A DNA stretch of 37,727 nt from Phycisphaerales bacterium (GTDB taxonomy: Bacteria; Planctomycetota; Phycisphaerae; Phycisphaerales; UBA1924). Below, piece after piece: positions 19,226-28,541 of the stretch; within the stretch, counting starts at the first letter, position 1, and every line of letters starts with the position of its first letter. The stretch is from assembly GCA_029260435.1 (NCBI GenBank), contig JAJDDG010000081.1, positions 1-37,727 of the forward strand. Reading direction: 5' to 3'. A program made the translations under genes and the position numbers. The notes beneath the pieces were generated by a model. The model saw nothing but the letters and a program-made list of their open reading frames with translations. It did not search any database and was not told the DNA's origin.

Positions 19226-19828
19226 ATGACATCAAGTGCATTGCGAACAACCACGACGACCATGCTGCTCGAAGCCCTTGCAGATCCGGACGATCAGGAT
19301 GTCTGGGTCGAGTTCGACAAGCGGTACCACCCGATCATCCAGGCGTTTGGCGTGCGTCTTGGTCTCTCGCAGAGCGACGCAGCGGATATCGCGCAGGAGA
19401 CGCTACTCTGCTTTGTCCGGGACTACCGCGCGGGCAAATACGATCGATCGCGCGCGCGCCTGCATTCATGGATCATCGGGATCGCCCAGCACCGGGCCTA
19501 CGACCTGTTCCGCAAGCAAGGGCGACGGCGCGAGAAGCGAGGCGAATCGGCGTTCGACCCTGTCCCTGATAAGCACCAACTCACACAGATCTGGAGCGAG
19601 GAGTTCGAGCGGGCGAGACTCCGCGAGGCGCTCGCGCAGCTTCGTGCGCAAACCAATATCAACGAGCGCACGATCGAGGCGTTCACGCGACATGTCATCC
19701 ATCGCCAGACGCCGGAGGTTGTCGCGAGTTCGCTGGAGATGACGGTCCAGGCGGTCTATCTCGCCAAGCATCGGTGCGTGGGCAAACTCCGTACGATCCT
19801 GTCCGAGGTCGAACGCATCTACCAATAG
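19226..19828 (+). CDS. ECF-type RNA polymerase sigma factor
   Basis: About 200 residues. Region 2 spans LLEALADPDDQDVWVEFDKRYHPII to HSWIIGIAQHRAYDLFRKQGRR, with DAADIAQETLLCFVRDY for core and -10 binding. Region 4 contains the HTH TPEVVASSLEMTVQAVYLAKHRCVGKLR. The N-terminal pattern (T-rich, then LLEAL-DPDD-W) is frequent in planctomycete ECF factors. I prefer the ATG at 19226; an upstream TTG at 19193 and ATG at 19262 are alternatives, none with a good ribosome site. Ten bases separate it from the kinase gene, whose N-terminus has a zinc anti-sigma motif, so the pair probably acts together. Confidence 0.9.
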   Translation: MTSSALRTTTTTMLLEALADPDDQDVWVEFDKRYHPIIQAFGVRLGLSQSDAADIAQETLLCFVRDYRAGKYDRSRARLHSWIIGIAQHRAYDLFRKQGRRREKRGESAFDPVPDKHQLTQIWSEEFERARLREALAQLRAQTNINERTIEAFTRHVIHRQTPEVVASSLEMTVQAVYLAKHRCVGKLRTILSEVERIYQ

Positions 19829-19838
19829 GCCCTGATCT

Positions 19839-22800
19839 TTGACAGACTGTCCGTCAATCGTCGAGCTGGAACGGGCCCTGGAAGGGGACGAGTTGGATGC
19901 CGCGATCAGCGCGCATATCGAGTCGTGCCGGCGCTGTCGCGGACGAGCCGAGAGGATCCAGGCAGACAACAAGATCACCGCGATGATCGGCGACCTCGGG
20001 ACCGACACCCGAGAGGGCATGATCGATCCGGGCGAGGATGTTCCCGATCACAGGATCATCCGCGAGATCCACCGCGGCGGGCAGGGCATTGTGTACGAGG
20101 CGGTGCATATACCGACCGGGCGGAGCGTTGCGATCAAGATGCTGCTCCAGGGGGGGTTCGCAACCACGCGCCAGCGGATCCGCTTCGAGCGCGAGGTGGA
20201 GATCGCGGCGAGCCTGCACCACCCGAACATCGTGACGTTGTATGACACCGGTGAGATGCCGGGTGGTCGGCGTGGGTACGTCATGGAGTATGTTGATGGC
20301 GTCCAGATCGACGAGTGGGCCACCTCCGAGCGAGAGCATGTCCGATCTCCGAGGGAGTCCAGGGAGTTTGCGAGACGCGTTCTCGGTGTTTTTCTGCAGG
20401 TGTGCGAAGCGGTGTCGTATGCGCACACATGCGCCATCATCCACCGGGATCTTAAGCCCGCGAACATCCTCGTTGATGGTCAAGGGCATGCGCATGTTCT
20501 AGATTTCGGGATCGCCAAGGCGCTCGATGCCGATGGGCGGGATCGATTGCACGATGTCACAACGACCCGCGCCGGTGAGTTTATGGGGACACTCGCGTAC
20601 GCCTCGCCCGAGCAGGTCTCCGGTGACCTCTCGCAGATCGGGACGCGCACCGATGTGTATGCGATTGGAGTCATCCTCTACGAACTCCTCACCGGGCGCC
20701 TCCCGTTTCCCACAAGCGGCTCGATCCAGAGCCTGATCGAGATGATCAGCTCTCTTGCGCCGATGCCCCCGACATCGTGCGCACCTTGGATAGGGCACGA
20801 GCTTGAGACCATTATCCTCAAGGCGCTGTCAAAGGAACCGGAGCGTCGGTACGCCTCGGCGGAGGCACTCGAAATAGATATACGCAACTATCTCGATGGC
20901 TTCCCGATCGACGCAAAACGCGACAGCACATGGTATGTGATCCGAAAGAATGCGAGGCGCTATCGGCTGCCGATCGGGGCGGCGGTGCTCTTTGTGATCG
21001 TGCTGATTGTCTTCGCTTCGACGATGGCGATCCAGCGGGGCACTATCGCCCGCCAGCGCGACCGGGTCGTGGATGCGCTCCACCTGTCAACGATCGAGCA
21101 GGCGAACGCGCTGGAACTGGCAGGCAAAGGGGCGTTGAGCGAGCGGCTTCTGTGGGAGGTGTATGCAGAGAGCGGACTCGACAGCGCACGCTCTCCAGGG
21201 CTCGATCCGGACGCGGATCCCCTGGCTCTCGCGGCGCACTGGTCTCTCTGGAGGCACTACGCTTCCAACCCGTGCCTGAACATCCGATCCCATGACGCGG
21301 GGATGGCGTTTGTCCGCCCCGTGCTCCACCAACGCAAGAATCTGCTCGCTACCGCGAGAGGTGACGGCGGCATCGCGGTCTGGTCCCTCCCGGAGATCAG
21401 TTTGCTCGGAACATACGAAGTCGGTGATGATTCGATCACCGATGTTGCTTTTTCTGAGGATGCCCAATCGTTGCTCGCTGTTAATACCGCCGGGAAACTA
21501 AACCGCTGGGATATCGCTTCGGGCGATCTTCTTTCGGCGCGCGACTACGAACTCAGCTCGAACCATCGGTTCCCAACCCTGAGCCATGATGGAGCGATGC
21601 TTGCGTACACAGGCCCGGATGTGCGAATCCGGCTCGTCGATACGTCCACCGGCGACACGACGCGCATGCTCGATGGCCTTGCAATCGACAAGGAAACACG
21701 ATGCTATTTCAGCGAAGACGATCGCTATCTGGTGCAGGTCGGCGAACAATATAGAAACCTGCGCATGTGGGATGTGCGAAGCGGCGAGAAGCGTCTCGAC
21801 GCGATCGCTTCGGTGGATTTCTTACGATCGAAAGATATCCTGTTCACGTACTCCAGAATGATCCACCGAGACCACTCGGACTGGATCATCGTGCCGTATC
21901 AGGATGCGGGATATGGTGTAGACCGGGTACGGGTCGTGGGCGATGCGCTGCGACTCGAACAGTCGATCCTGCTTGGCAACCTGCCGGTCATATCGGTGGA
22001 TGTTTCTGGCGACAACTCGAGGATCCTTTTCGGCGGGCGCGCTCGCACCGTTGATACATGCAGCACCCGTGAGGGCTCCATGCTGTGGGGATTCGCGGGG
22101 CACGATGGGAGTGTCAGGCATGTTGCATGGTTCGATGATGAAACACGGATTATCAGCACCTCGTCCGACGCCACGATCCGGGTCTGGGAAGCGGAACAGT
22201 TCCAGGCGAGAAGGCGGCTTGTCGGGCACCGCGCGGGCATCTCAAGGCTTGCTTTCAGTGCAGATAACTCAACCCTGATGTCAGCCTCGTTCGGCGGCTC
22301 GATCCGCCTCTGGTCCGCCACGGCAGGGACAGCATTGCAAGTGTTCGATCATGCCGTTGATGATAAGTACATCAACACAGCCGACATCTCCCCGGACGGG
22401 CGCCACATGGTCTACACCGGGCACCACGAGGATCGCTACGTCTATCTTCACGACTTCACTACCGGAGATCTCGTCTGGAAGTCTCCAGACGAGCACGAAC
22501 GCGGCATCACCTGTTTGCGGTTCACGCCGGACGGCGAGTCAATCTGGGTGCTCGACCGTGCTGGATTCATGAGTGTGATCCGCGCCTCCGACGCGAGTGT
22601 TGTATTTACCCGTCAGAGCGAGGTCATGTTCCGCGAGTTGGACTTCGATAGACATACCGATCGCGCCGCGGCTGTTCGTGCCGATGGAACAATCACATTG
22701 CTCGAACAGGGAAGCCCGGGCACCCCGATCGCAACAGTATCGGTGGAGGGTGCGACCAGAACGATCGATTGGAGCCGTGACGGACGCCTCATTGCATGCG

Positions 22801-23222
22801 CGGGTGACTCGGCCGATGTTGTCATCCTCGATGCAGAGTCGCTCGGGATCGTGGCGACGCTGAGTGGGCATACGTCGCCGATCTACACGATCAGGTTCCA
22901 TCCGAACGGTCGCTTGCTCGCCTCTGGATCAAAAGACGGTGAGATCCGTTTGTGGGATGTGCGCACGCAGCGCCACCTTATTTCTCTTCCCGGCCCGCCC
23001 GAGGGTGTGCTCGCGCTCGCGTTCAGCCCAGACGGCACCATGCTCGCTGCGGGAGGAGAAGAGCACCTGAGCCTCCCATTGCCGGAGCTTGAGTATCCGG
23101 TGCATGTCTGGGATCTCACCTACTACGACCGGCATATCGCCGGGTGCGCAGAGTTCCATGCGGGAAAGCAGCCGAATTGGGAAGCTGTCAGCCCCCCTCG
23201 CAACCCCCAGATGATTCAATGA
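19839..23222 (+). CDS. Transmembrane Ser/Thr protein kinase with N-terminal zinc anti-sigma motif and C-terminal WD40 repeats
   Basis: A 1127-residue protein. Residues 26-33 (HIESCRRC) match the HxxxCxxC motif of zinc-binding anti-sigma domains. The kinase covers about 70-345, with glycine loop HRGGQGIVYEA, Lys100 in VAIK, HRDLKPAN at 202-209, DFG at 222-224 and a catalytic GTLAYASPEQ. One membrane helix is at about 377-398, followed by roughly ten WD40-like blades (e.g. AWFDDETRIISTSSDATIRVW, IRFHPNGRLLASGSKDGEIRLW). It should sense or bind partners outside the membrane and phosphorylate in the cytoplasm, probably controlling the upstream sigma factor. Starts with TTG, likely coupled. Its last codons overlap the 80-bp repeat, so the C-terminus may be recombinant. 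Confidence 0.93.
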   Translation: MTDCPSIVELERALEGDELDAAISAHIESCRRCRGRAERIQADNKITAMIGDLGTDTREGMIDPGEDVPDHRIIREIHRGGQGIVYEAVHIPTGRSVAIKMLLQGGFATTRQRIRFEREVEIAASLHHPNIVTLYDTGEMPGGRRGYVMEYVDGVQIDEWATSEREHVRSPRESREFARRVLGVFLQVCEAVSYAHTCAIIHRDLKPANILVDGQGHAHVLDFGIAKALDADGRDRLHDVTTTRAGEFMGTLAYASPEQVSGDLSQIGTRTDVYAIGVILYELLTGRLPFPTSGSIQSLIEMISSLAPMPPTSCAPWIGHELETIILKALSKEPERRYASAEALEIDIRNYLDGFPIDAKRDSTWYVIRKNARRYRLPIGAAVLFVIVLIVFASTMAIQRGTIARQRDRVVDALHLSTIEQANALELAGKGALSERLLWEVYAESGLDSARSPGLDPDADPLALAAHWSLWRHYASNPCLNIRSHDAGMAFVRPVLHQRKNLLATARGDGGIAVWSLPEISLLGTYEVGDDSITDVAFSEDAQSLLAVNTAGKLNRWDIASGDLLSARDYELSSNHRFPTLSHDGAMLAYTGPDVRIRLVDTSTGDTTRMLDGLAIDKETRCYFSEDDRYLVQVGEQYRNLRMWDVRSGEKRLDAIASVDFLRSKDILFTYSRMIHRDHSDWIIVPYQDAGYGVDRVRVVGDALRLEQSILLGNLPVISVDVSGDNSRILFGGRARTVDTCSTREGSMLWGFAGHDGSVRHVAWFDDETRIISTSSDATIRVWEAEQFQARRRLVGHRAGISRLAFSADNSTLMSASFGGSIRLWSATAGTALQVFDHAVDDKYINTADISPDGRHMVYTGHHEDRYVYLHDFTTGDLVWKSPDEHERGITCLRFTPDGESIWVLDRAGFMSVIRASDASVVFTRQSEVMFRELDFDRHTDRAAAVRADGTITLLEQGSPGTPIATVSVEGATRTIDWSRDGRLIACAGDSADVVILDAESLGIVATLSGHTSPIYTIRFHPNGRLLASGSKDGEIRLWDVRTQRHLISLPGPPEGVLALAFSPDGTMLAAGGEEHLSLPLPELEYPVHVWDLTYYDRHIAGCAEFHAGKQPNWEAVSPPRNPQMIQ
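23177..23187. other. 11-bp identity to the tRNA-Gly anticodon loop, possible recombination core
   Basis: TTGGGAAGCTG here equals positions 23419-23429 inside the anticodon loop and stem of the tRNA-Gly gene, and sits directly beside repeat copy B. At copy A the same position holds TTCGAAGGCTG, the anticodon loop of the tRNA remnant. This is the layout of an attachment-site core. Confidence 0.45.
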
Positions 23223-23268
23223 CCTACGAGGATGATGAATCCCCTCCCAGCTATACCCCCAGCAGTTG
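23189..23268 (+). repeat. Imperfect direct repeat, copy B (80 bp)
   Basis: Homologous to copy A at 15765-15843. It overlaps the last 34 bases of the kinase gene and continues past its stop. In a different frame from the kinase it encodes QPPSQPPDDSMTYEDDESPP followed by SYTPSS and a stop, parallel to copy A. Confidence 0.75.
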
Positions 23269-23351
23269 AGGCGCGAATCCCAGCGATTTAGGGCGAATGA
23301 CGGCGACAACCTCCGCGCGACGGGGGCAGACACCGCGAACGTAATCCCCAC

Positions 23352-23374
23352 AAAAAACGGCCCTTCCGGGCCGT
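23352..23374 (-). terminator. Intrinsic terminator of tRNA-Gly
   Basis: On the minus strand ACGGCCC-GGAA-GGGCCGT is followed by TTTTT, 10 bp beyond the tRNA 3' end. Confidence 0.85.
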
Positions 23375-23383
23375 CTGATGCAA

Positions 23384-23455
23384 AGCGGGCGACCGGAATC
23401 GAACCGGCGACATTCAGCTTGGGAAGCTGACGTTCTACCGCTGAACTACGCCCGC
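23384..23455 (-). tRNA. tRNA-Gly (anticodon CCC)
   Basis: A complete 72-nt cloverleaf. Acceptor GCGGGCG/CGCCCGC has 7 perfect pairs with discriminator T; D-stem GTTC/GAAC; anticodon stem TCAGC/GCTGA with loop TTCCCAA, so the anticodon is CCC; variable loop ATGTC; T-arm GCCGG-TTCGATT-CCGGT. The CCA end is not encoded. It resembles bacterial tRNA-Gly(CCC). Its anticodon loop shares an 11-bp core with the site 190-230 bp away beside repeat copy B. Confidence 0.96.
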
Positions 23456-23458
23456 AGC

Positions 23459-24426
23459 AGACCCACCATCCTATCATCCTTCTTGTCCCCCGCCCGCCCC
23501 CCATCCAAAGCCGCCAGTCGGATTCCAACCGACGACCGAAGCTGTACGAAACCTCTGACATACCCCTCTCACGTAGTTTATTCGCTGATTCCAGCTCCTC
23601 TCCACATCAAATGCCTCTTATTCCCCGTTTATTGCCCGGATTCCACCCCGTGCCCAGGGCGCGCAATCGCGCGCGCCGCGTGGAGTGCCGGTGCATGGCT
23701 CACTCCGGGGCGCATGAATCTGAATGTTCTGTACATGCATTCTGTGGTGGGCCACCACATTCGGGTTGTCATAATCGGTCATCTGAATGCGCGACAACAT
23801 TCGCCCCCTTAGCGGCTACTGCTCGTCGAACGAGCAGGTCATTTGCTTCCGGTGATCGGTTCTGGATCTATGTGGTCGGAGTGAAAGGATTGGATTGAGA
23901 ATATCGGCAGAGCGATCCTGAGGGAGGAACGGAGCTGCGACCGGAGGCGCAGCCCACCGCGCCAGCAGGAATATCGAGCCGCTCTCCACTGGTTCACATC
24001 GGCTAACTCGATCAACATCATGGTGGCGGTGCAGGAACCGGTGCGTGAAGAGCCGCAGTCGAGAGTAAGGAGAGAGGAGAGAAAACGGTGGTCATTTGAC
24101 CGATGCTCACGCACAAGATCTTGTTACAAGTCCCGGGATGAAGAACTCTATGCGGAGATGATGTTGGTAATTCAATCGCCTTATACATCAGCAACTTATC
24201 TATCGTAGGCTTCATAACTTTGATGCTGTGATGACCACGCCCGCCTCGTAAATGCCTGATTCGAATTGCGCCGACGAACAACTATCTGTCTTCGTTTATT
24301 TAAGGCGCATTTCTCGCGCGTGCAGCGCAATGATAAACCGGCCTGTTACCATCCTTTTCGGGGATGAGGGGGCGCTATCGTGAGCGGACGAGACAGGTTC
24401 CAAATGAATAAGAAAGAGAGTGCGAC
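23459..24426. other. About 970-bp intergenic region before the Rieske-Mo cluster
   Basis: No gene is supported. Open frames present are short, overlap one another on both strands and lack ribosome sites or family motifs. A perfect hairpin TGTGGTG-GGC-CACCACA lies at 23743-23759. The last 150 bp (24280-24420) are richer in A/T and probably hold the promoter of the downstream eight-gene cluster, but I cannot single out a convincing -35/-10 pair. Confidence 0.5.
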
Positions 24427-25662
24427 GTGCTGAAGCAGTTTCCTCTACTTGGCGTTTTGCAGCCACGAGTTCGGAGCGCTCGCGTGCTGTTTGTGATCGC
24501 GGCGGGCTTTGCGTTGTGCTGCCTGCCCCGCGGCGTCATCGCTCAGGATGAAATCGAGGGCAACCCGCTGCTGGAACTGGGCACCGAGGACGGGCCCGGC
24601 GGCGAAGACTTCATGCGGTTCGACCGGAACCAGATCCGGCACCAGATCAAGACGTTTATTCCGCCGCTGCTGCGCCCGGCGTTCGTCGGGCACGCCTTTG
24701 TGCTGCCTCCCGGGCTTGCGTCGATCCAGATTACGAACCGGACGCTTGAGATCGAGGGGGATGATTTCTTCCTCGATGGCGATACGGATTCGGCTGGGTT
24801 CAGGCATTCGCGTGTCGAGCGGAATATCACGGACCTGAGTATTTTCTACGGGTTTGATCTCAACAGGAAGTACCTGCACGGGTTCACGGCGCGGCTCAAC
24901 ATCCCGTACATGAACTCGAAGGTGAGCGGGCACGTGCATCCGTTTGGGGTGCAGTCGATCAGCGCGTTCAACTCCGGGAGCACGCAGGAGGTCGGGGACA
25001 TCGGGCTGTTCCTGAAAAAGAAGATTCTTGATCAGGGCAACGATCCGGTGGGGCTTGCGATCGTGGGGGGGATTTTCTTCCCGACGGGGAAGAACGACGA
25101 GAAGTTCGGAGATGACGGCACGATCCGGGTCCAGATGGGGGCGGCTCCTCCCACGAGCAGCATCTTTGCGCGTTTTTCGGATGACGGGCGCCTGCCCTCG
25201 ACGCTTCAGCCGGGCACGGGGACGTTCAGTTACATGCTCGGGGTGGTGATGACGCGGCAGTTCGACACGAACTCGGTGGTGGGCCGGAGTGCCCTGCACT
25301 TGGGGGTGAAGCACAAGTTCGTGTTTGAGAATGACGGGGTCGATGCGGGAGACACCACGACATTCTTCGCGTCTTTTGTGAAGCCCGTATACAAGGATTA
25401 CCTATCAGCCGATCTCACATTTGTCATGAAGCATCACGAGGATGACAGCTATGACGGGAAGATCATGAACCCGGCCACAATGAGCCTGGTAAACCGCCCG
25501 TCTTTCTCCGGCGGGACGACCGCGATGCTCGCCCCATCGCTGATCTACAGCCCCGACCCCCAGATTCGTCTGGTCGGATCGTTTCTGTTTCGAGTTGTGG
25601 AACCGGATCACGGGCCAGCACCGGGGTGGGTGCTTCGGCTTGGCATCGACGTGACGTTTTAA
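24427..25662 (+). CDS. Outer-membrane beta-barrel, MetA-pathway-of-phenol-degradation/transporter-like
   Basis: A 411-residue protein from a GTG start. An N-terminal signal segment (LFVIAAGFALCCLP, cleavage near IAQDE) is followed by alternating amphipathic strands such as LHGFTARLNIPYMNS, VGLAIVGGIFFPTGKNDEKFG, FSYMLGVVMTRQF and LVGSFLFRVVEP, ending in terminal phenylalanine (DVTF), the usual signal for barrel insertion. The FPTGKNDEKFG turn is typical of the putative transporter family PF13557. It opens the co-directional cluster and could pass substrate or support an envelope electron-transfer complex. Specificity is unknown. Confidence 0.72.
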   Translation: MLKQFPLLGVLQPRVRSARVLFVIAAGFALCCLPRGVIAQDEIEGNPLLELGTEDGPGGEDFMRFDRNQIRHQIKTFIPPLLRPAFVGHAFVLPPGLASIQITNRTLEIEGDDFFLDGDTDSAGFRHSRVERNITDLSIFYGFDLNRKYLHGFTARLNIPYMNSKVSGHVHPFGVQSISAFNSGSTQEVGDIGLFLKKKILDQGNDPVGLAIVGGIFFPTGKNDEKFGDDGTIRVQMGAAPPTSSIFARFSDDGRLPSTLQPGTGTFSYMLGVVMTRQFDTNSVVGRSALHLGVKHKFVFENDGVDAGDTTTFFASFVKPVYKDYLSADLTFVMKHHEDDSYDGKIMNPATMSLVNRPSFSGGTTAMLAPSLIYSPDPQIRLVGSFLFRVVEPDHGPAPGWVLRLGIDVTF

Positions 25663-25742
25663 GAGTTGCCATCGAGTGGATGGATCGTGCTTTGGTGTTT
25701 CGGGGTGGGCGGCGGATGAGATGAACAAAGGAGTAGGTAAGG

Positions 25743-28541
25743 ATGACGTCGAAGAACATACTCACAACTCTCCTCGCTTTGGCGGTGGTTCTCGGTGGTG
25801 TGACCACCGTGACCGCGAAGATTCTCATGTACACGCCGGACGGCCGCGTATTGCACATCAAGGGGGGCACGGCCCAGCCTGACCTGAGCCGATTCCGCAC
25901 GCCTCTAGAGAGCAAGATCGTCGATCGCACGTTCTACACGAACGATTGCGGATTCCTTGCGAACGAAACCTACTCGACGAGCCAGACCGGTTTCAACGAC
26001 ATGGTGAAGGCGGGGATCCCACTGGTGTACAAGCCCGAGTTTCACTGGATCACGCACCAGGGGATGTACTGGCATGCGCGGTACCTGCTGCAGTGGGTTG
26101 GCGCGGCGTCGCGGCTTGGTGTTTCGATGGTGCAGGGACCCTACTGGACCCTCAAGGCGCTGGAGTTTTCCAAGCAGAACAAGTTCACGAGGGACCGCGG
26201 GGAGCGCATGCTGTCGAATAAAGACATCCTGATGGGAGTGTACCTGCCTCTGTACTACGACAGGGTTGGTTTCCCGAGGGTGTTTGACTCGGCGTTCCCG
26301 ACGTATCTGCAGTATGCGTCTGGTGATCCGCGTCTGGTCGGGCCTGTCGAAGTTGAGGATGATTTCGACGATCCACAGAGCGACAAGAAGGGCAAGTGGG
26401 GTGTACCCCGGTATTTCATAGATTGGACGAACCTCCGGTGGAACCACGACCGCATGGATACGACTTTCGACATGGGCGGGCTGGGACAGTTCCTGAAGAG
26501 AAGAGCGCAGTGGACCGGGTATATGTTCCACAGCACGCACGTCGAGCAGTCCCCCGGCGACAAGCACACGGATGGGATCACGCTGCTGGGCAACGATGCG
26601 GAGGAGGGTATCCGCGGCACGATCCTTGCCACCCTGGCTGTCAATACGATGCTGGAAGCGAAGGCGTCGTTCTTCACTGACGCGGAGGGCAAGAAGCTTG
26701 GGGGGCTCAATCCCTACAAGTACGACCCGGAGGAGGGGGTACGGTATCTGCCTCACAAGATCAAGCCAAACATCCTGTGGGTCGGTGATCTGCCCGAGCG
26801 GGTGTGGTCGCTCGAGATCGAGGACGATTCGAGCCAACTGTGGGATATCGCGTCATGGATGTGGGGCACGACGGAATTCAGCCACTTTGTTCTCTGGTAC
26901 AACGATCGCGTGTTCACCGACAACCCGCCGTCGGACGGTGGGATCCTTGAAAAAAACGTGCTCCTGCTGTCCCGGGGATTGGCCAACGTCATGGTGCAGA
27001 ACATGATGGCGATGCACTTACGAGATGGCATCCTTGTTTCAGAGTGGAACCCGCGTGACGGGACGGGCGAAATATTGAGCATGCGCGATGCCGCGATGGC
27101 GATGATCGCACTCAAGGAATATGACGACCGCCACGAGTTTATTGACGAGGACGAGGATCTGCGGGAAGAGGCGGTGACGATACTCACCGACATGGCGGAC
27201 TTCCTGATGGAAGTGCAGGGGGAGGACGGTTCGTTCTACGAGCGCTACGAGGTGAGCAGCGGCACCGGGACGGGCGAGAACATTCTTGCGTCACCCAACT
27301 TCGCTGGTGTCCGGGCGTTGATCGCCGCGTGGCAGAAGACCGAAGACGAGCAGTACATGGAGGCTGCGCGGCGGACGTTCAACCTGCTGAACACCAAGTA
27401 CTGGGTTGAGGCGCACGGGGTGTATCAATCACGGCTTGGCGACGACACGGTCGTGATTACGCCGTATGACGTTGGCATTGCGCTCTCGGCGTTGCGTGAG
27501 ATGATCTTTGCTACGCCGCTGCACCTCGTTGAGCCCCAACTCGATCATCTCACACGGTGGTGGCTGCAAACCATGGATGGGAGCGGGATGCAGCAGTCAG
27601 AGGACAACCGATCCGGCGAGCTGGCGTTTGGGACGACCGGGCAGGACGAGGACGCGGATGGGGTGCCCTTTATCAGCGGGGGGTACGGCAAGCACGGCGT
27701 GGCGCCGGTTGCGGCGGGGAAGGTGGTGGTGAACATCGGCGGCGAGTCGAACAAGGCGTTTGCGCGAATGAAGGGCGAGCGGTTCGACCCGAACCGGTAC
27801 GCGGAGGTGAAGTACGCGTACACACCTCTTACGGAAAGCGAACTACAGGGGATGGTGCTGCCCATCGAGATGCCGCAGGAGGGGCTGATCGAGCGTCCCC
27901 CGATGCAGAAGTACAACGGCACGATCATCCCGCTGCCAGCGAGCAAGCCGATCGAGCGGGGACTCGGGATCAAACTCGGACTCTCGGGGAAAGAGATCTT
28001 CGAGATGAACTGCGTGCTCTGCCACGGGTTCACCGGAGAGGGGATCACCGGGTTCTCGTTTGAAAGAGACGCGCTGACATTCTCGCACGATGAGATGTTC
28101 AAGGTGCCCAACGAGGGTCGCCACGAGAAGCTGATGCCGCCGTGGGGACAGGGCAACAAGGACGATTTCGGTGGTCCGCTTACCGAGGCAGAGATCCACC
28201 TGATTGTGGATTACGTGCAGAGCCCCGAGTTTCAGGAGAAATTCAAGGCGCACCAGAGAGGGCTGGTTGTCGCTGATGCACCACCCAAGGATCCCTTCGA
28301 GTACATCTCTCGCGAGTACGCGGCCAAATCGGATTCGACTAGCGCGACGGTGGAGGATCTCCGCCGGGTCGCGGCGAGCCAGATCAAGGCGAACGAGTTT
28401 GTGGCTTCCTCTTACCTCACGTTTTACCGCCGGCTGGCCGAACTGCACTTGCGGGATTCCTCGATGCTTGCTGGGAGCGGAGGTTCGGTGAACCCGAGCC
28501 TGGCACCAGCTTTATCTGACGAGAGGATGCCGGAAGACTGA
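25743..28541 (+). CDS. Exported 932-residue helical (toroid-like) protein with C-terminal cytochrome c domain
   Basis: The signal peptide is residues 1-26. Residues about 100-640 are helix-rich with spaced motifs (YWHARYLLQWVGAASRLG, DAAMAMIALKEYDD, ASPNFAGVRALIAAWQKTED, TPYDVGIALSALREM), recalling alpha/alpha-toroid folds of glycan-active or cyclase-like proteins; I cannot assign an activity. A class I cytochrome c domain follows: heme motif C757-V-L-C760-H761 and probable axial Met798 (KLMPPWG). A Gly-poor tail of about 100 residues ends the protein. ATG with GGAG-TAGG-TAAGG upstream. Cluster context suggests it carries electrons in the periplasm to or from the Rieske-Mo enzyme. Confidence 0.75.
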   Translation: MTSKNILTTLLALAVVLGGVTTVTAKILMYTPDGRVLHIKGGTAQPDLSRFRTPLESKIVDRTFYTNDCGFLANETYSTSQTGFNDMVKAGIPLVYKPEFHWITHQGMYWHARYLLQWVGAASRLGVSMVQGPYWTLKALEFSKQNKFTRDRGERMLSNKDILMGVYLPLYYDRVGFPRVFDSAFPTYLQYASGDPRLVGPVEVEDDFDDPQSDKKGKWGVPRYFIDWTNLRWNHDRMDTTFDMGGLGQFLKRRAQWTGYMFHSTHVEQSPGDKHTDGITLLGNDAEEGIRGTILATLAVNTMLEAKASFFTDAEGKKLGGLNPYKYDPEEGVRYLPHKIKPNILWVGDLPERVWSLEIEDDSSQLWDIASWMWGTTEFSHFVLWYNDRVFTDNPPSDGGILEKNVLLLSRGLANVMVQNMMAMHLRDGILVSEWNPRDGTGEILSMRDAAMAMIALKEYDDRHEFIDEDEDLREEAVTILTDMADFLMEVQGEDGSFYERYEVSSGTGTGENILASPNFAGVRALIAAWQKTEDEQYMEAARRTFNLLNTKYWVEAHGVYQSRLGDDTVVITPYDVGIALSALREMIFATPLHLVEPQLDHLTRWWLQTMDGSGMQQSEDNRSGELAFGTTGQDEDADGVPFISGGYGKHGVAPVAAGKVVVNIGGESNKAFARMKGERFDPNRYAEVKYAYTPLTESELQGMVLPIEMPQEGLIERPPMQKYNGTIIPLPASKPIERGLGIKLGLSGKEIFEMNCVLCHGFTGEGITGFSFERDALTFSHDEMFKVPNEGRHEKLMPPWGQGNKDDFGGPLTEAEIHLIVDYVQSPEFQEKFKAHQRGLVVADAPPKDPFEYISREYAAKSDSTSATVEDLRRVAASQIKANEFVASSYLTFYRRLAELHLRDSSMLAGSGGSVNPSLAPALSDERMPED

